Source: Pukyongia sp.
GTDB taxonomy: Bacteria > Bacteroidota > Bacteroidia > Flavobacteriales > Flavobacteriaceae
Assembly: GCA_030148705.1 (NCBI GenBank)
Contig: JASBSY010000016.1
Location: 1-64,000, forward strand
Direction of reading: 5' to 3'
Length of the DNA: 64,000 bases
Part shown: in pieces, positions 17,265 to 25,908 of the stretch
Layout of the letters: each line of letters opens with the position of its first letter
Numbering within the stretch: position 1 is the first letter of the stretch
Notes under the pieces: model-generated
Told to the model about the DNA's origin: nothing
What the model saw: only the letters and a program-made list of their open reading frames with translations
Databases searched by the model: none
Position numbers and translations under genes: made by a program

Positions 17265-18412
17265 CTTTTGTTTACGGCACTGCAACCTGCCATGGTAGTA
17301 ATTTTTATTGCTTCCGTTGGAGGCAGTGCCTCATTGCGACGCACTGTTTCTTCAACTACCTTTTTTGTTACTTCTTCAAAGGCCGATTCGGTGGCTGTTG
17401 CGGTTTGCATGGCAGCCGGTCTTCCTACATCCCCTGCTTCACGTATGCTTTGCACCAGCGGTATCTCCCCCAGGAAAGGTACATTTAGATCGTCTGCAAG
17501 ATTCTTGGCACCTTCTTTTCCAAAAATATAATATTTATGATCCGGCAATTCTTCCGGAGTGAAATAAGCCATATTCTCTATTATTCCTAAAACCGGCACC
17601 TGTATACTTTCCTGCTGGAACATGGATACCCCTTTTCGCGCATCGGCCAAAGCGACATTTTGCGGGGTACTAACTACCACCGCCCCAGTAATTGGCAGGG
17701 CCTGCATTATACTTAGATGTATGTCTCCTGTACCGGGCGGCAAATCTATAAGCATAAAATCCAGTTCCCCCCAGTCGGCATCGAAGATCAATTGATTTAA
17801 TGCCTTGGATGCCATAGGACCTCGCCAGATCACAGCCTGGTCCGGCTTGGTAAAAAAGCCGATTGAAAGAATCTTAACCCCGTAATTCTCCACGGGCTTC
17901 ATCTTACTCTTCTCGCCCACCTGTACCGACAGCGGCCGTGCTTCGGCCACATCGAACATAATTGGAATCGATGGTCCGTAAATGTCTGCATCCAGCACAC
18001 CTACCTTAAAACCCATATTTGCCAGGGTAACGGCCAGGTTTGCCGTAACAGTAGACTTTCCTACGCCACCCTTTCCGGAGGCCACCGCAATAATATTCTG
18101 TATCCCCGGAATGGGTTTCCCTTTTATAAGGTTGGCCTTTTGTTTCTCTTCTTGTTTCGGAGGTGCCTCAACAGCTATATTTACCTGTACTTTTGCTTCC
18201 TCGGATATCTTTTCCTTTATGGTCTTAATTATATCGGCCTCTGCCCGCTTCTTAATATGCATGGCAGGAGTCGACAGGGTTAGATCGACGATTATCTCGT
18301 CGGCAAAAGTAACCACATTTCGAATTGCGCCACTCTCCACCATATTCTTTCCTTCACCGGCAACCGTAATTGTTTCCAAGGCTGCTAAAATCTCCTGTTT
18401 CTTATAACTCAT
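17261..18412 (-). CDS. apbC: Mrp/NBP35 family Fe-S carrier ATPase
   Basis: P-loop ATPase of 383 aa with an N-terminal MIP18/DUF59 domain (about 1-85) followed by the Mrp domain. The deviant Walker A GKGGVGKST lies near residue 115, and DLPPGTGD, typical of Mrp, is in the middle. In most Mrp/ApbC proteins a CxxC pair in the segment before IFG binds the bridging 4Fe-4S cluster. Here that segment reads ENMAYFTPEELPDHKYYIFG and has no cysteines. Cluster binding would have to use another site, or depend on the adjacent NifU protein. Confidence 0.92.
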   Translation of the reverse strand: MSYKKQEILAALETITVAGEGKNMVESGAIRNVVTFADEIIVDLTLSTPAMHIKKRAEADIIKTIKEKISEEAKVQVNIAVEAPPKQEEKQKANLIKGKPIPGIQNIIAVASGKGGVGKSTVTANLAVTLANMGFKVGVLDADIYGPSIPIMFDVAEARPLSVQVGEKSKMKPVENYGVKILSIGFFTKPDQAVIWRGPMASKALNQLIFDADWGELDFMLIDLPPGTGDIHLSIMQALPITGAVVVSTPQNVALADARKGVSMFQQESIQVPVLGIIENMAYFTPEELPDHKYYIFGKEGAKNLADDLNVPFLGEIPLVQSIREAGDVGRPAAMQTATATESAFEEVTKKVVEETVRRNEALPPTEAIKITTMAGCSAVNKR

Positions 18413-18522
18413 AATTCGTTTCCGCAGTAATTTAGATTAATTCTAAAGTGCAAATATACAGGTTAAAGTTCGGATTTTAAAGGGCTGTAATCGATTTGAA
18501 ACAGCCTGTGTAAAACAATATT

Positions 18523-18849
18523 TTATAACTCTTTTACTGGGTCCCAGAAAAGTTCGGAGAATCGCTGCACGCGGTTGTCGATCACTTCAACTCCTTCATT
18601 CTCGAGAAGCTGCTGCATTAAGTTGGTCCCGCTGAAATGGTGTTTACCGCTAAGTAGTCCGATTCTGTTAACCACCCGATGGGCAGGTACCTCCGGATCG
18701 GCATGGGAGGCGTTCATCGCCCACCCCACCATCCGGGCACTTCCCGCTGCTCCCAGGTATCTGGCGATGGCACCATAGGAAGTTACCCTGCCGTATGGAA
18801 TTTGTTTAGCCACTTTGTAAACCTCTTTGAAAAATCCTTCAGAAGCCAT
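18523..18849 (-). CDS. Alkyltransferase-like (MGMT family) protein
   Basis: Protein of 108 aa equal to the DNA-binding domain of O6-alkylguanine-DNA alkyltransferase. The helix-turn-helix and arginine-finger region (SARMVGWAM) is kept. The acceptor motif PCHRV is changed to PAHRVV, so the alkyl-accepting Cys is lost. This is the hallmark of ATL proteins, which bind O6-alkylguanine and pass the lesion to nucleotide excision repair. The start overlaps the stop of the LysE gene by one base, so both are probably one transcript. Confidence 0.88.
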   Translation of the reverse strand: MASEGFFKEVYKVAKQIPYGRVTSYGAIARYLGAAGSARMVGWAMNASHADPEVPAHRVVNRIGLLSGKHHFSGTNLMQQLLENEGVEVIDNRVQRFSELFWDPVKEL

Positions 18850-19475
18850 CAGAAATCGTTAAAAATCTTGATAATGGTGATCACCGATATTGCAGCAGTA
18901 ATAAACCCGATAATATAATTCATATTGACATTGAATCTCGGGTTGTCTTCTTTTCTTCTGAAGAATTGTACATACAACATCAGCATCATAAAAGTCCCCA
19001 TCCCGGAGGCCAGTACAGCCGCCCAAATACCCGGTTGTTCGAAGGTAAACCACCTGAAGCCGGTGAACGTAATACTGATATATACCCAATAGGGTAATGG
19101 TAACAAATTGAGTAAGGCCAGTAGCATTCCCGATACAATTCTGTTTGTCTTGGGACGATCCAGCTCCTCAGGTATGCTTCTGCGAGTGTCTTTGGCAATA
19201 AAAAAGAAATACACGGTAATTGCCATAAAAATACCCAACGCAATCTTCTGCAGCAGGTCCACGTACTCCGGATGCATGTCCAGATAGCGCGCAAAGATCA
19301 AAGCCACATAAGTCTGCACCATTACGGTAAAACACACGCCCAGCGAAAAAAGCAGACCTCGTTTCCTGCCTTCCTTCATGCTGATCTTCGCAGCAGACAT
19401 GTTCAGTAAACCGGGAGGAATTACGCCAATTGCAGAAGCGACGAAGCCAACAATAAAATTGTAGATAAAGATCAT
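18849..19475 (-). CDS. LysE-family exporter
   Basis: Inner-membrane protein of 208 aa with about six hydrophobic segments and the family's N-terminal pattern (VIPPGLLNMSAAKISMKEGRKRG, residues about 18-40). The LysE/RhtB superfamily exports amino acids or related metabolites; the substrate here cannot be told. It is translationally coupled to the downstream ATL gene and follows trmB on the same strand after 32 bp. Confidence 0.8.
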   Translation of the reverse strand: MIFIYNFIVGFVASAIGVIPPGLLNMSAAKISMKEGRKRGLLFSLGVCFTVMVQTYVALIFARYLDMHPEYVDLLQKIALGIFMAITVYFFFIAKDTRRSIPEELDRPKTNRIVSGMLLALLNLLPLPYWVYISITFTGFRWFTFEQPGIWAAVLASGMGTFMMLMLYVQFFRRKEDNPRFNVNMNYIIGFITAAISVITIIKIFNDF

Positions 19476-19507
19476 TCCCGGTGGTTGATTCGGTTAAATT
19501 ATAAAAG

Positions 19508-20182
19508 CTATTTTAAATTGAACCGGATGTATGTTATTTTTTTTCCGACTTCAAGATACTGACTTTCATAATAAGTCTGAATTGCGGTTACCTCCTCCGG
19601 GCTGTGATCGTTGCCATAGACGTCATGATGGGCATAGACGATCTCTTCCTGAAGCCCGTGCAACAGCCCCAGAGTATAGCCATGCATAAACTCACTATCT
19701 GTCTTTAGATGGACTGAGCCTTCCTTTTTTAGAATCTTGCGATACTTATCGAGAAAATCGGTATTTGTAAGCCGATGCTTGGTACGCTTGTATTTTATCT
19801 GTGGATCGGGAAAGGTGATCCATATCTCGTCCACTTCATCCACTTCGAAAATACAATCGATCAATTCTATTTGGGTTCTTAGAAAACATACATTATCCAA
19901 ACCCTCTTCCAGAGCTGTTTTAGCGCCCCGCCACATCCTGGCTCCCTTTATGTCGATGCCGACAAAGTTCTTATCAGGGTATTTTCGTGCGAGGCTTACC
20001 GAATATTCTCCTTTTCCGCAGCCCAATTCCAGCACAAGAGGGTTCTGATTCTTAAAAATTTCAGCTCGCCACTTCCCCTTTAGATTTAGACTGCCGCTTA
20101 ATATCTCCTCTCGCCCGGGCTGAATTACATTCGAAAAGTTTTCATTCTCTTTAAATCGCTTTAACTTATTCTTACTACCCAA
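19508..20182 (-). CDS. trmB: tRNA (guanine-N7-)-methyltransferase
   Basis: SAM-dependent enzyme forming m7G46 in tRNA, 224 aa. Motif I LELGCGKGEYS and the TrmB-specific block TFPDPQIKYKRTKHRL (family consensus FPDPWxKxRHxKRR) are clear; the C-terminal YESQYLEVGKKITYIRF strand is also typical. It is probably first gene of the trmB-lysE-ATL run. Confidence 0.95.
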   Translation of the reverse strand: MGSKNKLKRFKENENFSNVIQPGREEILSGSLNLKGKWRAEIFKNQNPLVLELGCGKGEYSVSLARKYPDKNFVGIDIKGARMWRGAKTALEEGLDNVCFLRTQIELIDCIFEVDEVDEIWITFPDPQIKYKRTKHRLTNTDFLDKYRKILKKEGSVHLKTDSEFMHGYTLGLLHGLQEEIVYAHHDVYGNDHSPEEVTAIQTYYESQYLEVGKKITYIRFNLK

Positions 20183-20284
20183 GTTCTAAATTTTAAGATT
20201 TCGGTAAAATTAAGGAATATTAATCTGCCACAATTATTCTTATTTTTGTAATAGGGGGTATCATAAATTTTATCTCTTCATGCC

Positions 20285-21346
20285 TTGAATCCACGTAAAA
20301 CAATCTTGGTGGCTCCTCTCAACTGGGGGTTGGGACACGCCACACGCTGTATACCGCTTATTAACCAGTTGCTCCAGTCGGGATATGAAGTACTTATCGG
20401 TTCAGACGGAGCGGCGCTAAAGCTGTTACGGGCGGAATTTCCTTCTCTCGAATCGATAGAACTGCCATTGTATAATATTCAATATTCGAATAGCGGGTCT
20501 TTTTTAAAGGCAAAGCTATTACAACAATTACCTCATATTAGTAATGCTATATCGGCCGAAAAAAAGATGGTAAAGGAACTCGTAAAGGCCCAGCGGATCC
20601 ATGGAATCATTAGCGATAATCGTCCGGGAGTGCGTTCAAAGAAAATTCCTTCGGTTTATATCACCCATCAGCTGCACGTACTTTCGGGAAGTACTTCCTG
20701 GCTTAGCAGCAGTATTCACCTGGGTCTTGCACGAAAATTCCACGAGTGCTGGGTGCCCGATTTCAGCGGAGCGGAAAATCTCAGCGGTAAACTGGGACAT
20801 ATTTCATCTGATAGTATTAGCCCGAAATATATCGGTCCGCTGAGCCGGATGAAAGCAAGGGAGACAAAGATCCGTTACGATATCTTATGCCTGCTGTCGG
20901 GCCCCGAACCTCAGCGAAGTATACTGGAGAATAAACTTCGGCATGTTTTTAAGAACAGTCCGAAGAAGGTCCTGCTGGTCCAGGGCAACGTGGAAGATGA
21001 AAAAATACGAACCGTTGAAAACGGCATAGAAATTATCAACTTCCTAACCACACCGGAACTCGAACAGGCAATCAACGAAAGCGAATTGGTAATAGCCCGC
21101 TCCGGCTATACAACCATCATGGATCTTTCAGCCATGGGAAAAAAGGCGTTTTTTATACCAACTCCCGGGCAGTACGAGCAGCGTTACCTGGCAAAACGAC
21201 TAAAATCCAAGGGAATAATACCATCTTGCAAACAAAGCAATTTCGATATACATCAACTGAAAAGGATTGCGGCCTATAGCGGTTTTAAAGCTCCTATGGA
21301 GGAGGTGGATCGCAGGGATTTATTTCGCCTTTTCGAGGGTAAATGA
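20285..21346 (+). CDS. Glycosyltransferase, MurG/GT28-like
   Basis: Protein of 353 aa with the N-terminal GT-B pattern APLNWGLGHATRCIPLINQL (residues about 10-29) and a C-terminal donor-binding region RSGYTTIMDLSAMGKKAFFIPTPG resembling MurG/UGT-type enzymes. It starts with TTG at 20285, because the ATG five bases upstream runs into a stop at once. TATTTTTG at 20241-20248 could be the -7 element. It is a paralogue of unknown sugar and acceptor, not MurG itself. The 3' end overlaps the convergent histidine kinase gene by 27 bp. Confidence 0.75.
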   Translation: MNPRKTILVAPLNWGLGHATRCIPLINQLLQSGYEVLIGSDGAALKLLRAEFPSLESIELPLYNIQYSNSGSFLKAKLLQQLPHISNAISAEKKMVKELVKAQRIHGIISDNRPGVRSKKIPSVYITHQLHVLSGSTSWLSSSIHLGLARKFHECWVPDFSGAENLSGKLGHISSDSISPKYIGPLSRMKARETKIRYDILCLLSGPEPQRSILENKLRHVFKNSPKKVLLVQGNVEDEKIRTVENGIEIINFLTTPELEQAINESELVIARSGYTTIMDLSAMGKKAFFIPTPGQYEQRYLAKRLKSKGIIPSCKQSNFDIHQLKRIAAYSGFKAPMEEVDRRDLFRLFEGK

Positions 21347-22363
21347 AAACTCCGATCCCACGCCAAACTGACTTTCAACATAGATGCGTTCCTTGTGCGC
21401 CTCTATGATATGCTTTACGATAGCGAGACCAAGTCCGCTTCCGCCTTCCTTGCGAGACCCGCTCTTATCGACCCTATAAAACCGTTCGAACAGCCGAGGA
21501 ATATGTTCCTGGGCTATTCCTTCGCCATTGTCGGACACGCGGACAATAACCTTATTCCTAATAAGATCTTCAATATTCACTTCGGTAGTGCCTCCTTTTT
21601 TACCGTACTTCACGGAGTTTACGATCAGGTTCGACAAAACTTGTTGAATCTTATCCTTATCGGCCGAAACCATGATGGGCGCGGTATATTCTTTATCCAT
21701 GGCCAGGGTGATCTGCTTCTTGGAAGCCTTCATTTCCAACAGGTCGAATACGTTTTCGATGAGTTCCACTATATCGAATTTTTCCCACCTCATATTCAGC
21801 TCCCCTACCTCGAGCTTGGTGATCATGTCCAGGTCTTTTACAATATAAATAAGCCGCTCCACTCCTTTGCTGGCGCGATGTAAGTACTTCTTCCGAACCT
21901 GTTTGTCCTTCATCGCACCGTCGAGCAGGGTAAGAATATACCCCTGTACCGTAAAAAGAGGGGTTTTAAGTTCATGGGAGATGTTTCCTATAAATTCCTT
22001 TCGATAGGTTTCCCTGATCTTTAAGGCTTCGATCTCCAGCTTTTTATTCTGAGCAAAACGTTCAACCTCCCTGGTTAACGTTTCCATATCTGTGGAGATC
22101 TGATGTTTGCTCAGCGACCTGGCATCCAGCAGCGACACATCGTCGTAAATCTTTTTAATGCGGTTGAAGATTAAATGCTCCACCCGATACTGTATGATAA
22201 AAAAAGAAATGACAAAGAGAACCAGAGCAAAACCCAGGAGCAGCCAGATATTAAATTCTCCGCTGAAATAAAAAAAAACACCCATGGCGAGTGTGAGTGC
22301 AATAGTTATTGCAAATGCCGTATAAGCAGCAAAATTATAAGTCTTCCTGAAGCTTCTGGACAT
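21320..22363 (-). CDS. PhoR-like sensor histidine kinase
   Basis: Membrane histidine kinase, 347 aa. Two hydrophobic segments lie in the first 60 residues with almost no periplasmic loop, then a linker and the HisKA H-box (FIGNISHELKTPLFTVQGY), followed by N-box NLIVNSVKYG, G1 DNGEGI and G2 GSGLGLAIV. Its start overlaps the response regulator stop by one base (TAATG). The short sensor region suggests sensing in the membrane or through a partner, as in PhoR. The phosphate link is inference from family resemblance only. Confidence 0.9.
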   Translation of the reverse strand: MSRSFRKTYNFAAYTAFAITIALTLAMGVFFYFSGEFNIWLLLGFALVLFVISFFIIQYRVEHLIFNRIKKIYDDVSLLDARSLSKHQISTDMETLTREVERFAQNKKLEIEALKIRETYRKEFIGNISHELKTPLFTVQGYILTLLDGAMKDKQVRKKYLHRASKGVERLIYIVKDLDMITKLEVGELNMRWEKFDIVELIENVFDLLEMKASKKQITLAMDKEYTAPIMVSADKDKIQQVLSNLIVNSVKYGKKGGTTEVNIEDLIRNKVIVRVSDNGEGIAQEHIPRLFERFYRVDKSGSRKEGGSGLGLAIVKHIIEAHKERIYVESQFGVGSEFSFTLEKAK

Positions 22364-23055
22364 TATTCAACAAACTTATACCCTACACCTTTTACGGTTT
22401 TAAAGCGGTCATCACCTATTTTTTCACGTAGTTTACGAATGTGAACATCTATAGTCCTGCCTCCAACAACAACCTCGTTCCCCCAAACCCGATCCAAAAT
22501 ATCCTCACGTTTAAAGACCTTTCCCGGTTTAGACGCCAAAAGTGCGAGTAATTCGAATTCTTTCCGCGGAAGTATAACCTCCCTTTTACCTATCAGGATC
22601 TTATATTCTTCCCTGTTAATGGTCAAGTTACCTATTTTAAGTACACCTTCCTCTTCCTCCTGCGATTTAAATCGCCTCAACAGCGACTTTACTTTGCTTA
22701 GAAGTAACTTCGGCTTAACGGGCTTGGTTATATAGTCGTCGGCTCCTGCCTCGAATCCGGCCACCTGCGAATAATCCTCGCTGCGCGCAGTTAGAAAGGT
22801 GATTATGGTTTCGTCGAGTTCACTGATGTTCCGAATTTTTTCACAAGCTTCTATCCCGTCCATTTCCGGCATCATCACGTCCAGAATGATCAGGTGCGGC
22901 TTGTGTTTCTTTGCCTGAGAGATTGCTTCAACGCCATTCTCTGCAGTGTAAACCTGATAGCCTTCAGAAGAGAGGTTATACCCTATTATTTCAAGTATAT
23001 CCGGCTCGTCGTCAACAAGTAAGATTCGGGTTTCTTTTTTCTTCATATTAAGCAA
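22363..23055 (-). CDS. OmpR/PhoB-family response regulator
   Basis: Response regulator of 230 aa. It has an N-terminal receiver (acidic pair VDDEPD, phospho-acceptor Asp in LDVMMPEMDG, Lys in YITKPVKP) and a C-terminal winged-helix DNA-binding domain (RTIDVHIRKLREKIGDD, VKGVGYKF). It is coupled to the histidine kinase that follows. PhoB-like by length and domain order; the target genes are not identifiable here. Confidence 0.93.
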   Translation of the reverse strand: MLNMKKKETRILLVDDEPDILEIIGYNLSSEGYQVYTAENGVEAISQAKKHKPHLIILDVMMPEMDGIEACEKIRNISELDETIITFLTARSEDYSQVAGFEAGADDYITKPVKPKLLLSKVKSLLRRFKSQEEEEGVLKIGNLTINREEYKILIGKREVILPRKEFELLALLASKPGKVFKREDILDRVWGNEVVVGGRTIDVHIRKLREKIGDDRFKTVKGVGYKFVE

Positions 23056-23222
23056 AAGTTATTATTGCATAAATATACCACTAATTGACACTTTAACTTT
23101 CAGCCCCTGAATTCTTAACAATTAGGTAACATCTACAGTCGCTTAATAAACCGTGTGGTACTGTGGTGTAATTTCGCTCTGTAAGTCTTCTGAATCTGAG
23201 CCTGCATGCACCATAATTTGCG

Positions 23223-23230
23223 TACTTTTG
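23223..23230 (+). promoter_or_regulatory. Candidate -7 element of LuxE-like operon
   Basis: TACTTTTG, matching TAnnTTTG, 22 bp before the ATG at 23253. No clear TTG at the expected distance. Confidence 0.4.
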
Positions 23231-23252
23231 AAACTCCATAGGATGAATTCTC

Positions 23253-24227
23253 ATGTTGGAACAGAACATTTTTAACATCGATTCCCCTGCAAGCTTTACT
23301 CGTTGTGCACTGGAAATTTTTGAATACCAGTACCAACAGGTCTCGATTTACCAGCGGTTCTGTAATGCGCTGAATAGAAACCCTTCCAATGTTTCGACAC
23401 TAACCGAAATACCTTTCCTGCCTGTTGAGTTCTTCAGAACACATCCCGTCCTAGATTCATCTGTTAAAGCTGAAATGATTTTCACAAGCAGCGGAACCAC
23501 CAATACCGTCCCGTCTAAACACTTTGTGGCAGATCTTTCGCTATATGAGCGCAGTTTTTTGTCCTCCTTTGAACAATTTATCTCAAAGCCTTCAAAAATA
23601 ACCATTATGGCATTACTGCCTTCCTATTTTGAACAAGAACAATCCTCGCTTATCTATATGGTCGACAAGCTTATTAAGCACTCCGGAAAGGCCGAAAGCA
23701 AATTCTACCTGGCGGATACTGAGCAATTGGTTAAAACCATGAACAAACTTGAATGGGAGGGGCATCCGGGATTATTGATAGGAGTTTCATATGCCCTTTT
23801 GGACCTGATAGAAGCGCATTCCTTTAATCTCAACCATGTGGCAATCATGGAAACAGGCGGGATGAAAGGTCGACGGAAAGAAATGATCCGTGAAGAATTG
23901 CATCGGGATCTGAAAAACGGCTTCGGAGTAGAACAAATTTACAGCGAATACGGGATGACCGAACTATTATCACAAGCGTACAGCCTGGAAAACGGAATTT
24001 TTAATTGTCCGCCCTGGATGAAAGTCCTTACGCGAGACACAGAAGACCCGCTTACTTATGTTCAAAATACTACCGGCGGTGTGAACGTAATCGATCTGGC
24101 AAACAAGCATTCCTGCTCCTTTATCGCAACCCAGGACCTGGGTCGCGTGTACGAGGATGGGAGTTTTGAAATTTTAGGTAGATTTGACCAGAGTGATATC
24201 CGCGGCTGTAATCTTATGGTATTGTAA
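23253..24227 (+). CDS. LuxE-like acyl-protein synthetase / acyltransferase
   Basis: Protein of 324 aa related to LuxE acyl-protein synthetase and the ANL adenylating superfamily. ANL-like features are the Ser/Thr/Gly-rich loop IFTSSGTTNTVPS (about residues 72-84), YGMTELLSQAY near 235, and a terminal DQSDIRGCNLMVL. In luminous bacteria LuxE activates fatty acid for aldehyde synthesis, but no other lux genes are here. In Bacteroidota such genes occur in many contexts and may activate acyl chains for lipid or protein modification. The stop overlaps the next start by one base (TAATG), so the pair is coupled. Confidence 0.8.
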   Translation: MLEQNIFNIDSPASFTRCALEIFEYQYQQVSIYQRFCNALNRNPSNVSTLTEIPFLPVEFFRTHPVLDSSVKAEMIFTSSGTTNTVPSKHFVADLSLYERSFLSSFEQFISKPSKITIMALLPSYFEQEQSSLIYMVDKLIKHSGKAESKFYLADTEQLVKTMNKLEWEGHPGLLIGVSYALLDLIEAHSFNLNHVAIMETGGMKGRRKEMIREELHRDLKNGFGVEQIYSEYGMTELLSQAYSLENGIFNCPPWMKVLTRDTEDPLTYVQNTTGGVNVIDLANKHSCSFIATQDLGRVYEDGSFEILGRFDQSDIRGCNLMVL

Positions 24228-25261
24228 TGAACTTATCTCCGAAAAAGAATCCAAGTGGCTGCCTGTGGCTCCTGGTTATGGTTATGATGCTCACCGTGAT
24301 CTTTGGAGTAATGACTGTCTCTTTGGAAATCCCAATACTTATTACGCTACTTCTATCTGTTGCCTGCGCTGTCTTTATAACGATAAAGTTGGTCGGAAAA
24401 CCCGCCCTGATAAGCTTATTGAAAATTCTTCTCATTGTAGGGTTTATAGTTGGAATTATTGGAGCGGGAATAGCCTTTCTTATAAAACAGACCGGCATCG
24501 AATACGATGATACAAGGTTTACGTCCGATGAAAATGTTGAACTGAAAATGTATCTCGACGGCCGCGACAGTATCCGGGTATATGCCTCGACCCGACACTG
24601 GCGCGATAATTACGGCAACGATTACGGCACCACGCTAATGGTTCGGAATAGGGACTTTCTTCGCCTACGGAACCATATAACGAACTATCGACCTAATTCG
24701 AGTCCAAATTTCTGGGGCGAACTTTACGATTATATTGAACGCACAGACAGCCCCAGCCTTGACTTGATTATACAAGGATTTTCAGCTATTCAGAAGGAAA
24801 AGGAATTAAACGCCACGGAATTCGCCGAAATGGTCGTTAGTTGTATACAGGACATTCCATATTCTTTTGTTTTTCCCGATGAATGCCACCCCGCCGAACA
24901 ATACGAAGACGCTATCAGGATTGTACTCCAACAATGCCCCGAATGCTGCATAGGAAATATATCATATGGCATACAGAACCCTGTGTCATTTATGCAGAAT
25001 CTGAAAGGAGATTGCGATACCAGGACGGTTATCATTTATACCATCCTAAAACATTTTGGTTACGACGTGGCAATTTTAAACAGTGATTTTTACCGGCATT
25101 CAATTCTGGGGGTGAACCTGCCCGCAACAGGATATCACAAAATTCACAATGGAAAGAAATATATACTTTGGGAGACTACGGCCAAATATTTTGCCGCAGG
25201 AAACCTCCCTGCAACATATAACGATATTACACAATGGAATGTAGTACTAACCAGTAAATAA
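24227..25261 (+). CDS. Membrane protein with transglutaminase-like domain
   Basis: Protein of 344 aa. Two or three hydrophobic segments occupy about residues 12-90, followed by a soluble domain, probably periplasmic. A transglutaminase-like Cys-His-acidic triad is suggested by Cys in KGDCDTRTVII, His in FYRHSILG, and Glu/Thr in LWETTAKYF. Such domains act as peptidases or cross-linkers, or are inactive. It is translationally coupled to the LuxE-like gene and 7 bp before the DUF350-like gene. I do not know a characterised homologue. Confidence 0.6.
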   Translation: MNLSPKKNPSGCLWLLVMVMMLTVIFGVMTVSLEIPILITLLLSVACAVFITIKLVGKPALISLLKILLIVGFIVGIIGAGIAFLIKQTGIEYDDTRFTSDENVELKMYLDGRDSIRVYASTRHWRDNYGNDYGTTLMVRNRDFLRLRNHITNYRPNSSPNFWGELYDYIERTDSPSLDLIIQGFSAIQKEKELNATEFAEMVVSCIQDIPYSFVFPDECHPAEQYEDAIRIVLQQCPECCIGNISYGIQNPVSFMQNLKGDCDTRTVIIYTILKHFGYDVAILNSDFYRHSILGVNLPATGYHKIHNGKKYILWETTAKYFAAGNLPATYNDITQWNVVLTSK

Positions 25262-25268
25262 CTACTTT

Positions 25269-25784
25269 ATGAATTCTCAACTTTTTACCCTTGCCATCCT
25301 CGAGATTATTATGGCCATAGGCTTTTCGGTTATCATAATCTTTATCTCTTACCGCATGTTAAAGTACCTCTTCTTTAAAAAGGCCGATCTGCGCAGTGAC
25401 AATCATGCATTCAAGGTGTTTACTTCCGGTATTATTCTCTCGATAGGACTTATCCTGAGCGAAATCATTCCTTCGATCACCAATATTATCCGGATTCAGG
25501 CCACTCAAACCGAGAGTGTCGATTACGGTACCCTGATAGCATATTCTGGGCTTTATCTGTTTATAGGGTTTGTGATGGCGGTGATCATTAATGCAGCAGT
25601 GTTCTTTCTATTCTCTATTTTAACGCGCGGTATAGATGAATTTAAGGAGATTCAGAACAACAACCTTCCCGTTTCCATCCTGGTTACGGCAATTCTCGTA
25701 AGTATTACCCTCATCGTTAAGGAAAGTATCGCGCTGCTCATCAGTGCGCTGGTACCATATCCGGAAGTAACAAATTATATTTAA
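25269..25784 (+). CDS. DUF350-like membrane protein
   Basis: Integral membrane protein of 171 aa with four to five hydrophobic segments. The pattern of conserved small residues resembles DUF350 proteins, which have two repeated membrane units and unknown function. It is last gene of the LuxE-like/transglutaminase-like/DUF350-like operon and is followed by a strong terminator. The DUF350 assignment rests on layout and resemblance only. Confidence 0.55.
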   Translation: MNSQLFTLAILEIIMAIGFSVIIIFISYRMLKYLFFKKADLRSDNHAFKVFTSGIILSIGLILSEIIPSITNIIRIQATQTESVDYGTLIAYSGLYLFIGFVMAVIINAAVFFLFSILTRGIDEFKEIQNNNLPVSILVTAILVSITLIVKESIALLISALVPYPEVTNYI

Positions 25785-25873
25785 CGGATGTAAGCAGAAG
25801 TTCTCTTTTACGACCAACTAATGGTGAATAAAAATCCTTTACAGGAATTGTTCATAATTGGTTGGTTAGTTAG

Positions 25874-25908
25874 TTAAGAATCCGGAAGCGTCATGTTTCC
25901 GGATTTTT
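25874..25908 (+). terminator. Intrinsic terminator of the LuxE-like operon
   Basis: Stem AATCCGGAA-gcgtcatg-TTTCCGGATT followed by a run of T. It also lies just past the tyrS stop, so it may act for both convergent units. Confidence 0.88.

Noticed and set aside
20285-21346. murG
   Set aside because: GT-B fold signals are similar, but the N-terminal MurG GGxGGH loop is not present and the context is not a cell-wall cluster; only a family-level call is justified.
23253-24227. Bioluminescence (lux) operon
   Set aside because: Only a LuxE-like gene is present; no luxAB, luxC or luxD nearby. The family occurs widely in non-luminous bacteria.
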